64,000 nt of DNA from Bacteroidota bacterium (GCA_020161535.1 JAIUNW010000010.1:146241-210240), one strand, 5' to 3'. Numbered from the stretch's first letter, positions 17,207 through 27,123 are shown. Numbers and translations are program-made. Notes: generated by a model from the sequence alone, not told the origin.

Positions 17207-18695
17207 TGCGGTATTCCTGGATAAGCGCCGGGTTTTCGGGCGTCAGTGTAAAGAAAACCCATATATCGGCTTTATCCCCGTGCAGGGTAAAACTGCCGCG
17301 GAGGTTGTTTTCCGGTTCAACACCCGACACCGATTGAATTTTTCCCGCCGCGGCGAAAATGCTGGTCGCTTCTTTGCGCAGGCTATCGGGAAAATAGTCG
17401 AGGAAGAAATTGACGGCAAATATGCCACTGGCTTCGGCGTTTTTCCAGTTGGGCAGTAGCGCTGTCAGTTGTTGTTTCCGTTGTTCAAGAATCGGCGTTA
17501 CCGGCAAGGCGGTTGCTTTGAGCCCGCTTTCGCGGATCAGTTGATCGAGTGCTATCGTATTGATCGCGCTTGCCGGTGCATAGGTAAGGTTGGCGAAAGA
17601 AATGATGCCGATACCATAGGCGGGCAGGAAACGCCAGTTGGAACCAAAGCCCGGTAACCCGCCGCTGTGGCCGATCGTCACCCGCTGCTCGCAATCCTTC
17701 TCCCAACGAAGCCCATAAGCATAAGCACTCACCGCGGGGCAGGGGCGATCCCCGTATTTGAAACCCGTATTCAGCGCATTGAAGTTCCAGGGAAAATGCA
17801 TTTCGCGCAGGGAGCTGCGTTTGATCGGGCCCTTGTCGTCGCCTGCCCGCGATGGATAGGTCGCTTCATGAAAAGCGACATATTTCGCGAAGTCGTCCAT
17901 GCTGGTGATGAGGCCGCCCATGGCGCCATAAGCCCCATCGTGCAGCATCGGTTGTTTCACCCAGCCACCATTCAGCCAGCGATAACCCTGCGCCAATCGA
18001 TCGGCCGGCACTTCGTTGTACTCCCAATAAGTATGGGTCATGCCGAGCGGTTTGAATATTTCGCGGGTGATATAGGTTTGGTAAGGCTCGCCGGTAACCC
18101 GGCGGATGATATAGCCCAGCATGGCGAAGCCGAGGTTGGAGTATTCGTAACCCGTACCAGGGTTGGTTGAAAACGAGATGCCGCGACGGATGAGTGCAAT
18201 GAGCGAGTCGTCGGGCACCGCCAGTTGCCGGTCGCCCCAGGGATTGTCTTCCGGAAAACCAGCCGCATGGCTTAACAATTGTCGGATGGTAACCGGCGCC
18301 GCATCGGCTTGCAGCAGCGGTTGGCGGCCCATTTCAGGAATATACAGGCTGACCGGATCGTCGAGTTTGAGTTTGCCTGCATCGCGCAGTTTCAGGATTG
18401 CCATGGCGGTGAAACTCTTCGACATAGAGGCGATCCGGAAATCGGAAGAAGGCAGGGCCGGCAGCTTTTTTTCCAGGTCGGCATAGCCCATTTTGCCCGT
18501 ATGTATGAGCTGCCCATCGAGCACGATGCCCCATACCATACCCGGAAAATGCCGCTCGCTGGCATAGTCGGACATTAATTTATCCAGCGCCGGCAGGGCC
18601 TTACTGACTGCCGCCGCACGGGGCGATTGGGCTTGTAGCGCGTTGACTGTCAATACTAAAAAACCGAGAGCAAACAGTTTTAGGCGGGTATTCAT
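17187..18695 (-). CDS. serine hydrolase, class C beta-lactamase/penicillin-binding-protein-like
   Basis: A 502-residue exported protein with signal peptide (MNTRLKLFALGFLVLTVNALQAQ). The SxxK nucleophile motif is Ser90-Met-Ser-Lys93. A Y-x-N motif follows in YEYSNLGFAM, and HSGGLPG provides the HxG box. The C-terminal 130 residues extend past the beta-lactamase fold. Relatives include D-amino-acid peptidases, esterases and AmpC-type enzymes, so the substrate cannot be told; resistance is not implied. It converges on lptC. Confidence 0.88.
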   Translation of the reverse strand: MNTRLKLFALGFLVLTVNALQAQSPRAAAVSKALPALDKLMSDYASERHFPGMVWGIVLDGQLIHTGKMGYADLEKKLPALPSSDFRIASMSKSFTAMAILKLRDAGKLKLDDPVSLYIPEMGRQPLLQADAAPVTIRQLLSHAAGFPEDNPWGDRQLAVPDDSLIALIRRGISFSTNPGTGYEYSNLGFAMLGYIIRRVTGEPYQTYITREIFKPLGMTHTYWEYNEVPADRLAQGYRWLNGGWVKQPMLHDGAYGAMGGLITSMDDFAKYVAFHEATYPSRAGDDKGPIKRSSLREMHFPWNFNALNTGFKYGDRPCPAVSAYAYGLRWEKDCEQRVTIGHSGGLPGFGSNWRFLPAYGIGIISFANLTYAPASAINTIALDQLIRESGLKATALPVTPILEQRKQQLTALLPNWKNAEASGIFAVNFFLDYFPDSLRKEATSIFAAAGKIQSVSGVEPENNLRGSFTLHGDKADIWVFFTLTPENPALIQEYRIKLLPR

Positions 18696-18753
18696 CCCCT
18701 TAAGGTAAACGATTGTGGCAGGATTAGGCCCGCGGAATTTGGTAAAAAATTGG

Positions 18754-18786
18754 TTAAACGGTTGTTTTAATTAAACGTTTGTTTAA
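18754..18786. promoter_or_regulatory. two tandem operator-like palindromes (probable TetR sites)
   Basis: Two adjacent elements share TTAAAC, a four-base spacer and GTTTAA. The second, at 18771-18786, is a perfect 6-bp inverted repeat with spacer GTTT. The first, at 18754-18770, has spacer GGTT and one extra T in the right half. They are 17 bases apart and overlap the promoter of the tetR-type gene. Autoregulation by that regulator is the natural inference. Confidence 0.65.
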
Positions 18787-18791
18787 TTTTG
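18762..18791 (+). promoter_or_regulatory. Bacteroidota promoter for the efflux operon
   Basis: TTG at 18762-18764, a 19-base spacer and TAATTTTG at 18784-18791 match the Bacteroidota sigma-70 consensus. The ATG is 16 bases downstream of the -7 box. Both halves are covered by the operator-like palindromes. Confidence 0.7.
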
Positions 18792-18807
18792 GGTCATATT
18801 CTTGCGT

Positions 18808-19434
18808 ATGCGCGTCAAACCAGATAAAAAAGAATCGATCCTCGATGCGGCCGAACAGCTCTTCGCCATGAAGGGGTATGAAGGATCGTCGGTGAGAGAT
18901 ATCTGCCAACTGGCCAGTGTAAACCTCGCCATGGTGAATTATTATTTCGGCAACAAAGAAGGCTTGTTTGAACGATTGATTGAACGGAAGGCTTCTTTTC
19001 TGCGCGAGAAACTGCAAAAATTATTGGACGACCCCAGCCTGTCGTATATCGAAAAAGTGGAAGCATTTGCCGATGGATACACCGACCGATTGTTTGAGCG
19101 CCGCGGACTAACGCTCACCATTATGCGCGAAATGAGCATGCAGCAACGCTGTCATTTTCATGAAGCCATGGGCGAAATTTTCCTGGGCAATTTCAATATC
19201 ATGCGACAAATTTTACAAAGAGGAATAGAAGCCGGCGCGTTTCGGCAGGTGGATGTAGAACTCACCATCGCCACCCTGATGGGCACCATCCACCAGGTAT
19301 TGATAAATGAAAACATGGTGCGAAAGTTTGCTGCTGTTCAAGATGATACGGATCCTTACGACGATCAAAACTTTCGCGATCGCGTAAAGAATTATATCAA
19401 GCAGCTATTGCGTAGCTATCTCGTAAAAGTATAA
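18808..19434 (+). CDS. TetR/AcrR family transcriptional regulator
   Basis: A 208-residue regulator. The N-terminal helix-turn-helix is intact (ESILDAAEQLFAMKGYEGSS, VRDICQLASVNLAMVNYYFG, NKEGLFERLIERK) and the C-terminal two thirds form the variable ligand-binding, dimerising domain. The ATG at 18808 is preferred over the TTG at 18802. It lies 30 bases before the HlyD gene and heads the tripartite efflux operon, so it likely represses that operon and responds to an exported compound. Confidence 0.92.
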   Translation: MRVKPDKKESILDAAEQLFAMKGYEGSSVRDICQLASVNLAMVNYYFGNKEGLFERLIERKASFLREKLQKLLDDPSLSYIEKVEAFADGYTDRLFERRGLTLTIMREMSMQQRCHFHEAMGEIFLGNFNIMRQILQRGIEAGAFRQVDVELTIATLMGTIHQVLINENMVRKFAAVQDDTDPYDDQNFRDRVKNYIKQLLRSYLVKV

Positions 19435-19464
19435 CCAATCTACAAATACATATAAAAGCCAACA

Positions 19465-20502
19465 ATGGAACCAACGGAAAAAAAGAAATCGCCTTTGCGA
19501 TTTATCATCCTGGGCATCGTGTTACTCGTAGCTGCTTTTTTTGCCTATCGCAAAATCAGTTTTGCGCTAAGCCATGAATCAACCGATAACGCACAGATCG
19601 AAACCCAACTGGTGCCGGTACTGCCCCGCGTATCGGGTTATGTAAAAGCAATCGCGGTGAATGACTACGATTCTGTAAAAGCCAATCAACTGGTGGTGGA
19701 GCTCGATGACGCAGAATTGCAATCGCAGTTATTGCAAATGGAAGCCGACTACAATGCGGCCATTGCTGACCTCGGAAATGCAAAAGCATCGCTGAACAAC
19801 GCGACTATTTCTACCCGTACCAACCGCGGTAATATTGATATCAGCCAGGTGCGATTGGACAAAGCCGAGAAAGACTATACCCGCGACAAGAACCTCTTTG
19901 CAGAAAATGCCATCACGGCGCGCCAATTAGAGGACAGCAAGTTTAATTATGAAACAGCGGTGAAAACCATTGCCAATAACCGAAACGACCTGGCCACGGC
20001 AGAAAGCCGCATCAGTATGTTACAGGCAGCGGTTAAAAAAGCCGATGCCGGTATTGCGGTTCGCAAAGCACAGATTGAACAGCAGAAGCTGAAAATATCT
20101 TACACCAAAGTATATGCACCGCAGGCGGGTAAGATTGGTCGCAAGAATGTATCGACGGGTCAATATGTGCAGGCAGGCTCACCACTCTTTACCATTGTGA
20201 ACGATACCACCTATTGGATCGTAGCCAATTTCAAAGAAAACCAGATTCGCAAATTACACCCTGGCCAGGAAGTGGATATCAGTCTCGACGCGTATGAAAA
20301 CACGCCGCTCAAAGGCACAATTGAAAGCCTGAGTGAAGCTACTGGCGCTCGTTTCGCGCTTTTGCCACCTGATAATGCCAGCGGCAACTTTGTGAAAGTA
20401 ACCCAGCGCGTTCCGGTGAAAATTGCGATCAACGACGCCGCCAAATACAAGTCGATTCTCCGCGCCGGACTCAGTGCCGAAGTGGTTGTACCCATAAAAT
20501 AA
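19465..20502 (+). CDS. HlyD/EmrA-family periplasmic adaptor of an efflux pump
   Basis: A 345-residue membrane-fusion protein with one N-terminal membrane helix (about 12-30), a biotinyl-lipoyl segment (VLPRVSGYVKAIAVNDYDSV), a long coiled-coil hairpin (about 90-220) and a beta-barrel segment (YTKVYAPQAGKIGRKNVSTG). EmrA-type adaptors couple an inner-membrane MFS pump to a TolC channel. The MFS gene follows after five bases and the TolC gene after that. Confidence 0.9.
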   Translation: MEPTEKKKSPLRFIILGIVLLVAAFFAYRKISFALSHESTDNAQIETQLVPVLPRVSGYVKAIAVNDYDSVKANQLVVELDDAELQSQLLQMEADYNAAIADLGNAKASLNNATISTRTNRGNIDISQVRLDKAEKDYTRDKNLFAENAITARQLEDSKFNYETAVKTIANNRNDLATAESRISMLQAAVKKADAGIAVRKAQIEQQKLKISYTKVYAPQAGKIGRKNVSTGQYVQAGSPLFTIVNDTTYWIVANFKENQIRKLHPGQEVDISLDAYENTPLKGTIESLSEATGARFALLPPDNASGNFVKVTQRVPVKIAINDAAKYKSILRAGLSAEVVVPIK

Positions 20503-20507
20503 CAACG

Positions 20508-22091
20508 ATGTCAAGTCCCAAAGGATTTGCCAAGTTCATCATTGTACTCACTACGGTAACGGCTGCGGTCATGGAATTGATCGATACGTCGATCGTAAAC
20601 GTGGGCTTGAATGAAATGGCGGGAAGCCTCGGCGTAAATATCGAAGATGTGAGTTGGGTGATCACGGCCTATGCCATCGCCAATGTCATCATCATTCCGA
20701 TGACCGGCTTTCTGGCCGAGTATTTTGGCCGAAAGAATTATTATATCGTGTCGATGATCATCTTCACCATTGCTTCCTATCTCTGTGCTGAATCAACGGG
20801 CCTGGTGGAAATCATCGTTTGGCGTTTTGTACAGGGCATTGGTGGTGGCGCACTTTTATCTACATCGCAAGCGATTCTCTTTGATGCCTTCGAGCCCAGA
20901 GAGCGACCCATGGCGGCGGGTATGTTTGGTATGGGCCTGGTGTTAGGCCCCACGTTGGGCCCCACGCTCGGTGGCTACCTGATCGACCACTATTCCTGGC
21001 CCATGATCTTTACCGTGAATATTCCGGTTGGTATTGTGGCCACCCTACTTGCTTATTTCTTTATTGAGAAAAAAGAAGACGAAGGCAAAAACAAAGCGAA
21101 TATCCGGATTGATTATATCGGCATCGCCTTGCTGATGGCGGGAATTGGTTGCTTGCAGTTTGTACTCGAACGAGGTGAATCGGAAGATTGGTTTTCAAGC
21201 AATGCCATCCGCATCTGCGCAGTGATTGCGGTTATCGGTGTGGTTGGCTTTATCTGGTATGAACTCAGCATCAAAGACCCGGTGGTGAACCTGCGCGTGA
21301 TGGGGCATCGAAGTTATGCCTTCACCACCATCTTTACTTTTGTGGCGGGCCTGGGCCTGTTCACTTCTGTATTTGTTTATCCGGTACTGGCCCAGCGGGT
21401 AATGGGCTATACGCCATTGGAAACAGGTTTGAGCCTGTTACCGCCTACACTGGTGGGTGTATTCATGATGCCAATCATCGGCAGGATGATGAGCAAAGGT
21501 GTTTCACCGATCCCCTTCCTGGTGGTTGGTTTTATACTCTTCGCCTTGTATAGTTGGATGAGTGCGGCTGTATCGCCCGATGCGGGCAAGTGGGATTTCT
21601 TTCCCGCGCTGATGCTGCGGGCGATGGGTATTTCGATGGCGCAATTGCCCCTGATCAACCAGGCGGTGGCCGGGCTCAAGCCCAACGAATATGCCGCGGG
21701 CATCTCACTCAACAACATGATCAGGCAAATAGGTGGCGCATTTGGTATTGCGATGGCGAACAATTATATCGCGCAGCGGTATGCACAACACCGCATTGAT
21801 ATGGTATCGAACACCTATGATGGATCACCGGCATATACCGAACGGTTAACCACCATCACCCAGGGCATTGCGGCGAGGACCGGCGATGTAGCAGGTGCCA
21901 CAGCGAAAGCGCAGAAACTCATCGACCTGACCATCGACAAACAATCGTATTACCTGGCCTACCTCGATACCTTTCACCTTGTTGGTATTTTCTTCATCGC
22001 CGTATTACCCTTGGTATTTTTCCTGCGAACGAAAAAGAAAGATCCGGCCGATGAGAAAGCCATCAAAGAAGCGCTTGAATCAGCCCACTAA
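20508..22091 (+). CDS. DHA2-family MFS multidrug transporter (EmrB/QacA type)
   Basis: A 527-residue membrane protein with about 14 hydrophobic helices, the DHA2 pattern. The motif DTSIVNVGLNEMAGSLG in helix 1 and WVITAYAIANVIIIPMTGFLAEYFGRK around the first loop (motif A) are typical of EmrB/QacA exporters; LGPTLGPTLGGYL is motif C of antiporters. It exports hydrophobic compounds using the proton gradient together with the adaptor and outer-membrane channel encoded beside it. Confidence 0.92.
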   Translation: MSSPKGFAKFIIVLTTVTAAVMELIDTSIVNVGLNEMAGSLGVNIEDVSWVITAYAIANVIIIPMTGFLAEYFGRKNYYIVSMIIFTIASYLCAESTGLVEIIVWRFVQGIGGGALLSTSQAILFDAFEPRERPMAAGMFGMGLVLGPTLGPTLGGYLIDHYSWPMIFTVNIPVGIVATLLAYFFIEKKEDEGKNKANIRIDYIGIALLMAGIGCLQFVLERGESEDWFSSNAIRICAVIAVIGVVGFIWYELSIKDPVVNLRVMGHRSYAFTTIFTFVAGLGLFTSVFVYPVLAQRVMGYTPLETGLSLLPPTLVGVFMMPIIGRMMSKGVSPIPFLVVGFILFALYSWMSAAVSPDAGKWDFFPALMLRAMGISMAQLPLINQAVAGLKPNEYAAGISLNNMIRQIGGAFGIAMANNYIAQRYAQHRIDMVSNTYDGSPAYTERLTTITQGIAARTGDVAGATAKAQKLIDLTIDKQSYYLAYLDTFHLVGIFFIAVLPLVFFLRTKKKDPADEKAIKEALESAH

Positions 22092-22093
22092 CC

Positions 22094-23398
22094 ATGAACA
22101 TCAACCGAAAAAATATGAAACCGATTTTATATAGCGTATTACTGCTTATAGCGTTGAAAGCAACAGCGCAAGACAGCCTGGTGCTGAAAGACGACCAGTT
22201 GAAAAAACTGATTGCTCAATCGGTCGCCAATTACCCAAAGATCAAAGAATTGGAAATCCAGCTCAAGGCCAATGACGTGCAGGATGAGTTGATCAGAACC
22301 AATTACAAGCCGAATATCAGCGGCGATGGTTCGGTGGCGTTGATGGCACCGGTGCCAAGCTTTAACCTCAATGGCAACAAATTACAGTTTGCGCCCTACG
22401 ACAACTATAATTTCGGCGTGAGTCTGCGCCAGGTGATTGCCGATTTTGGCAAAACCCGCAGCCAGTTGATGATTAGCCAGGCCAATAAGCAACTACAAAG
22501 CAGCGCCATCGACCTCAGCCGAAATGCCGTCGCATACCAAACAGCCCAATCGTATTATGCGATACTCTTTCTTAACAAAGCCATCCAGGTGCAGCAAGAC
22601 CAAATTAAAGTGTTGCAGGAAAATGAAAAGCTGATCGAGGTAAAACGCAAAAATGGCGATGCACTTGAATACGACTTGCTCACCACCCAGGTTCGCATTG
22701 CCAATGCACAGAACAGCCTGAAAGACCTCGGCTCGCAGCAGGAGCAACAGTATATTGTATTGAAATTGTTAACGGGCAGCGACCAACACGGCGCGCTGCA
22801 ACCAACCGACAACAATGATTTTGATCTTATACAGCAGGCAGATAATGTGTTGGCCAAAAGCCTGGAGGCAGAACAGATCAACCAACAACTCAATTTGTTG
22901 CAGGTACAGAATGCGTCGATTAAATACAATTATAAACCCAGTGTGTTTGGTTCTTTGAGTGGTGGTATCAAGAACGGATACCAGCCAATCATTACACAAT
23001 GGCGCCCGAACGCCATGGCCAGTGTGGGTATCAGCGTGCCCATCTATAGTGGCGGTCGACAGAAATTACAAGCGAAACTCAACCAGGTGAGTATTGATGC
23101 GGCTAAGCAATCGCTCAACACCCTTGAGAAAAATATTACCAAAGAACTGGAGCGGGTGAACGAACATTTTCATACCCTCGAAGCCAAATCGACCAACCAG
23201 GATATACTGGTGTCGCAAGCCGAAAGGGCTTATCAACTGGCGCAGGTTCGGTTTAAAGAGGGCTTGATTACCAGTGTTGAATTGATCACCACCCAAAATG
23301 CGGTTGAATCGGCCAAATTGCAACAGGTGCAACTTAAATATGAAATGCAACTCGACCGGATGGAGACCCACAAAATTGCCGGGCACAAAATTTGGTAA
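22094..23398 (+). CDS. TolC-family outer-membrane efflux protein
   Basis: A 434-residue protein with a signal peptide (MKPILYSVLLLIALKATAQ when started at ATG 22115; ATG 22094 adds seven residues). Two repeated OEP-type halves with long alpha-helical stretches are seen, including ALEYDLLTTQVRIANAQNSL and RFKEGLITSVELITTQNAVE, the family's conserved helix. It forms the channel for the HlyD/MFS pump encoded just upstream, two bases after the MFS stop. Confidence 0.92.
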   Translation: MNINRKNMKPILYSVLLLIALKATAQDSLVLKDDQLKKLIAQSVANYPKIKELEIQLKANDVQDELIRTNYKPNISGDGSVALMAPVPSFNLNGNKLQFAPYDNYNFGVSLRQVIADFGKTRSQLMISQANKQLQSSAIDLSRNAVAYQTAQSYYAILFLNKAIQVQQDQIKVLQENEKLIEVKRKNGDALEYDLLTTQVRIANAQNSLKDLGSQQEQQYIVLKLLTGSDQHGALQPTDNNDFDLIQQADNVLAKSLEAEQINQQLNLLQVQNASIKYNYKPSVFGSLSGGIKNGYQPIITQWRPNAMASVGISVPIYSGGRQKLQAKLNQVSIDAAKQSLNTLEKNITKELERVNEHFHTLEAKSTNQDILVSQAERAYQLAQVRFKEGLITSVELITTQNAVESAKLQQVQLKYEMQLDRMETHKIAGHKIW

Positions 23399-23407
23399 TA
23401 CAGTTCT

Positions 23408-24763
23408 ATGCAGTTTCAATCAATTTATCCCTACACGCAGGAAATATTTGCCGAATACGAAGCGATGGATGCCGCCGCAATAGATGCAGCCATTACCCGC
23501 TCGCAAACGGTTTTTCACGAGTGGTCAAAACGATCAGGGGAGGAACGATCGCTGGTATTGCAGCGGGCTGCCCTTGTGTTGAAACAGCAAAAAGAAGCAT
23601 TGGGTCGCCTCATTACGAGGGAGATGGGCAAGACCCTAGCCGAAGCCATTGCCGAAGTGGAGAAATGTGCCTGGGTTTGTGAATACTATGCCACCGAAGC
23701 CGCTCATTTTTTACAGGACGAAATCATTCAAACCGATTATTCGCATAGCCGTATCCGTTACCAACCCATTGGTACGGTGCTCGCCATCATGCCCTGGAAT
23801 TTTCCTTTCTGGCAAGTGTTTCGTTTTGCCGCGCCTACATTGATGGCAGGTAATGCGGCCTTGTTGAAACATGCATCGAATGTATGTGGCTGTGCGCTGG
23901 CCATTCAAACAGTGTTTGAAGAAGCAGGCGCACCAGCGGGTCTTTTCCAAACCTTGTTGGTGAAGGCCGATACCATTGGTACAATTATTCAACACGATGC
24001 AGTACAAGCCTTGAGTTTAACCGGCAGTGAACAAGCGGGTGTATCGGTAGCGGCCTTGGCCGGAGCGCAGATCAAGAAGTCGGTATTGGAACTCGGGGGA
24101 TCAGATGCATTTGTGGTATTGGCTGATGCAGATATAGCGCTGGCGGCGAAAACGGCGGTGCAGGCGAGGATGCAAAACGCCGGACAATCATGCATTGCGG
24201 CCAAGCGATTTATAGTAGCGCAGGAAGTGTATGATGCATTTGTGGAAGCGTCGATGGTACATCTGCAAGCGATTAAACGCGGTGATCCATTGTCACCTGA
24301 CACAACCATGGGTGTATTGGCTCGCCCTGATCTGGCCGAAACCCTGCAAATACAATTGGAAAAATCGATGGCGGCCGGTGCAAAATTATTGCAGGGTGGT
24401 TCGTTCAATGGCTGCGATGTCGCGCCGATTTTGTTGGGCGATGTATTGCCTGGCATGCCGGCATTTGAAGAAGAAACTTTTGGTCCGCTGATGGCCGTTA
24501 CCAAAGCAATCGACGAAGCCCATGCCCTGCAACTGGCCAATCAATCACGTTTTGGACTCGGCAGTAGCGTGTGGTCGCAGAATACAGATCGCGCTTTTGC
24601 CTTCGCCGATCAGTTGGCTGCCGGTGCTGTTTTCGTTAATAGCATGGTAAAATCAGATCCCCGTTTGCCCTTCGGCGGCATTAAAAAATCGGGCTACGGC
24701 AGGGAGTTATCCGCCGCAGGCATACGTGAATTCGTTAATGTGAAAACCATGGTTATACGATAG
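23408..24763 (+). CDS. NAD(P)-dependent aldehyde dehydrogenase (succinate-semialdehyde dehydrogenase-like)
   Basis: A 451-residue ALDH. The catalytic cysteine is Cys262 in NAGQSCIAAKRF and the general base is Glu228 in LELGGSD. PWNFPFWQVFR and LPFGGIKKSGYGRELS are also family signatures. The short form (about 455 residues) and the QSCIAAKRF motif match GabD/Sad-type succinate-semialdehyde dehydrogenases. It is nine bases after the TolC gene, so it may be cotranscribed with the efflux operon, perhaps as aldehyde detoxification; that link is inference. Confidence 0.88.
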   Translation: MQFQSIYPYTQEIFAEYEAMDAAAIDAAITRSQTVFHEWSKRSGEERSLVLQRAALVLKQQKEALGRLITREMGKTLAEAIAEVEKCAWVCEYYATEAAHFLQDEIIQTDYSHSRIRYQPIGTVLAIMPWNFPFWQVFRFAAPTLMAGNAALLKHASNVCGCALAIQTVFEEAGAPAGLFQTLLVKADTIGTIIQHDAVQALSLTGSEQAGVSVAALAGAQIKKSVLELGGSDAFVVLADADIALAAKTAVQARMQNAGQSCIAAKRFIVAQEVYDAFVEASMVHLQAIKRGDPLSPDTTMGVLARPDLAETLQIQLEKSMAAGAKLLQGGSFNGCDVAPILLGDVLPGMPAFEEETFGPLMAVTKAIDEAHALQLANQSRFGLGSSVWSQNTDRAFAFADQLAAGAVFVNSMVKSDPRLPFGGIKKSGYGRELSAAGIREFVNVKTMVIR

Positions 24764-24790
24764 AAGCGAAAAATTTCGTTACTATGCACT

Positions 24791-26701
24791 ATGAAACGGG
24801 CGGTCTTTTTTGTAGGGCTGGCGTTCGTGCTTATCTCTTTCGCGTTCAGATTTGAAACAACCTACCAGAAAGGTTATTTCGATTTCGTGCACCGGCTCGA
24901 AGCCAATCAGCAATCATTGTATCGGATGGCTGCGGCGACCGATTTTTCTCAATCGGCTGCCCGCGAAGCCTTGCTCGATTCTGTGACCGCCGCACGTGGA
25001 TTGTTGAAGGCCGGTGATTTCTGGCTGCGTTACCTCGACCCGGTGCAATACCTGGGTATCAACGGACAATTACCGGTTGAATGGGAAACCGAAGTGTTTG
25101 AAAAATTTGAGAAACCATATCGGCGGCAGGGTGCTGGTATTAGTCTCGCGCAGATGGCCCTGCTGGAACCCCATCCCGAAAAAGATACTGTTCTCCGTTA
25201 CCTGGCTTCGTCTATTGCTGCTACCCGGGCATTTTATGCCGATTCAAATACCAGGCAAATTATTCGCCCCGAGCATTTTTTTTATGCCAATCGGTTGTAC
25301 CTGCTCAACCTGGCTGCGATTTATACATCCGGGTATGAATGCCCGGACAAAAAGTTCCTGGTACCTGAGCTACGCGCCATGATGCAGGCGGTGTCGAGAA
25401 TCTATGACTGGCACGATGAAAGTTTCAGTGGCTCGGTGTTGACCGCTGCTTACCGGGATGCTTATGCGAAGGCGCTGGTATTTGTAAACCAGCAGCAAAA
25501 TGACTACGAGCAATTTGATTATTTTCATTTTATCAAAGACCATGTGAATGTGCTTTTCAGGCTGAACCAGGAAATGATCAGGCACTATGGTTTTTACAGC
25601 AGCAGCCTGGTTGATTATACCTTGAGCGATAGTGTCAATTCAATTTTTGACAAACAACTTTTCAGCGGGCAGGAATGGAAAGGCATTTATTCATTTGTGG
25701 ATGACCCGCAGGTTTTACAACAAATGCGCAATATTGGCGAACTGCTTTTTAATGACCCGATATTGTCGGGCAATACCGCGCGAAGCTGTGCGAGTTGCCA
25801 TCGACCGGATATGGCGTTTACCGATACCACGCGCGTTACCAGCTTGTTGATGGACCGAAAATCTGCGCACGAACGGAATGCGCCCTCCTTGTTGAATGTG
25901 TTGCACAATCATTTGTTGATGCAAGATGGAAAACACCTGACCATGCAGGAGCAGGGTCGGGTAGTGATGGCCAATCCCATCGAAATGGCGGGCGACTTGA
26001 AAACCATCCTGGCCAATGTGATGAGTTGCACGGAATACAAAACCGCTTTCCGCGAATGGATGAAATACACCCCCGAAGAAAAAAAGCCCACGATTGATCA
26101 TATCTCTTCGGCGATTTCGATTTACTTGCACGATTTCAATGTAGGTTATTCGCCTTTTGACAACGCAATGAATATAGGCGCGCCCATAGATACCGGCGTT
26201 GTACACGGGTTCAATGTTTTTATGGGCAAGGCCAATTGTGCAAGCTGTCATTTCATACCCTATTTCAATGGCATCAAACCACCGTACGTGAATTCGGAAT
26301 TTGAAGTATTGGGCGTGCCGGAAGACATGCATTACACGCGACTGAGCCGCGACAGTGGCCGGTACAAAGTGCATCCGGTGCCCGAGATGTTGGCTGCATT
26401 CAGAACACCGACCATACGCAACAGTAGTTTCACGGCCCCGTATATGCACAACGGTATCCTAAAGACCATGGAAGAGGTGATTGATTTTTATGACAAGGGC
26501 GGCGGTGTGGGGCACGGCCTGGTTGTGCCGTCTCAAACCCTGGCAACAGATTCATTGCATTTAACCGCGGGCGAAATACAATCCCTGCTTACTTTTATGC
26601 GCTCGCTGGATGAGCGCCTGCCTGCGATCAAACAGCCGGCGTCTCTGCCATCATCCTCGCGCAAGGCGTTAAACCAGCGCAAGGTGGGCGGCGTTTATTA
26701 A
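24791..26701 (+). CDS. di-heme cytochrome c peroxidase-family protein with N-terminal extension
   Basis: A 636-residue exported protein (signal peptide MKRAVFFVGLAFVLISFAF). About 290 residues of helical sequence without an obvious family precede a cytochrome c peroxidase/MauG-like region. Two c-type heme sites are visible: CASCH at 333-337 and CASCH at 483-487. MauG/CcpA enzymes reduce hydrogen peroxide or oxidise substrates in the periplasm. The large N-terminal extension is longer than in simple CcpA (about 330 residues in total). A mono-heme lipoprotein follows 50 bases downstream and could be its electron partner. Confidence 0.87.
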   Translation: MKRAVFFVGLAFVLISFAFRFETTYQKGYFDFVHRLEANQQSLYRMAAATDFSQSAAREALLDSVTAARGLLKAGDFWLRYLDPVQYLGINGQLPVEWETEVFEKFEKPYRRQGAGISLAQMALLEPHPEKDTVLRYLASSIAATRAFYADSNTRQIIRPEHFFYANRLYLLNLAAIYTSGYECPDKKFLVPELRAMMQAVSRIYDWHDESFSGSVLTAAYRDAYAKALVFVNQQQNDYEQFDYFHFIKDHVNVLFRLNQEMIRHYGFYSSSLVDYTLSDSVNSIFDKQLFSGQEWKGIYSFVDDPQVLQQMRNIGELLFNDPILSGNTARSCASCHRPDMAFTDTTRVTSLLMDRKSAHERNAPSLLNVLHNHLLMQDGKHLTMQEQGRVVMANPIEMAGDLKTILANVMSCTEYKTAFREWMKYTPEEKKPTIDHISSAISIYLHDFNVGYSPFDNAMNIGAPIDTGVVHGFNVFMGKANCASCHFIPYFNGIKPPYVNSEFEVLGVPEDMHYTRLSRDSGRYKVHPVPEMLAAFRTPTIRNSSFTAPYMHNGILKTMEEVIDFYDKGGGVGHGLVVPSQTLATDSLHLTAGEIQSLLTFMRSLDERLPAIKQPASLPSSSRKALNQRKVGGVY

Positions 26702-26751
26702 TGAAGCAAGTGCGATAAGAAATTAGTTAGCAACAATTAACCCGGTACTCC

Positions 26752-27123
26752 ATGCGGCGATATATTATTCTTAGTTTTTTTCTTTTTGTTGTACTGGCCT
26801 GGTTTACGGCTTGTAAAACAGAATATGCCTTTCCGCAAGACATTCCCCCCTCCGTACATCCGGACCTGATACAACGATTTAAGAAAGGTAAAGTCCTCTA
26901 TAAAATTCATTGCACCGAATGCCACGGCATCTATGCCAAGGGTCACCTCGATGTGCCCAATTTCACTGAATACCAGATTGATTTTTATTCGCGGGAAGCA
27001 TTGCTAAACCCTGCTGCCCACACGGTAATGCGCAAGATCTCCAATGAGCAATTAAATATGATCATTTTGTTTCTCCGCTACCGCCGGGATCCGCCGACGA
27101 AAACGCTGAAGTGGAAGCTTTGA
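26752..27123 (+). CDS. mono-heme cytochrome c lipoprotein
   Basis: A 123-residue protein with a lipoprotein signal ending FTAC (Cys21) and one heme site CTECH at 54-58. The remaining sequence is a class I cytochrome c-like domain; a distal methionine is likely among the methionines near 97-105. Its size and anchoring suit an electron carrier at the membrane for the peroxidase upstream. Function by context only. Confidence 0.8.
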   Translation: MRRYIILSFFLFVVLAWFTACKTEYAFPQDIPPSVHPDLIQRFKKGKVLYKIHCTECHGIYAKGHLDVPNFTEYQIDFYSREALLNPAAHTVMRKISNEQLNMIILFLRYRRDPPTKTLKWKL

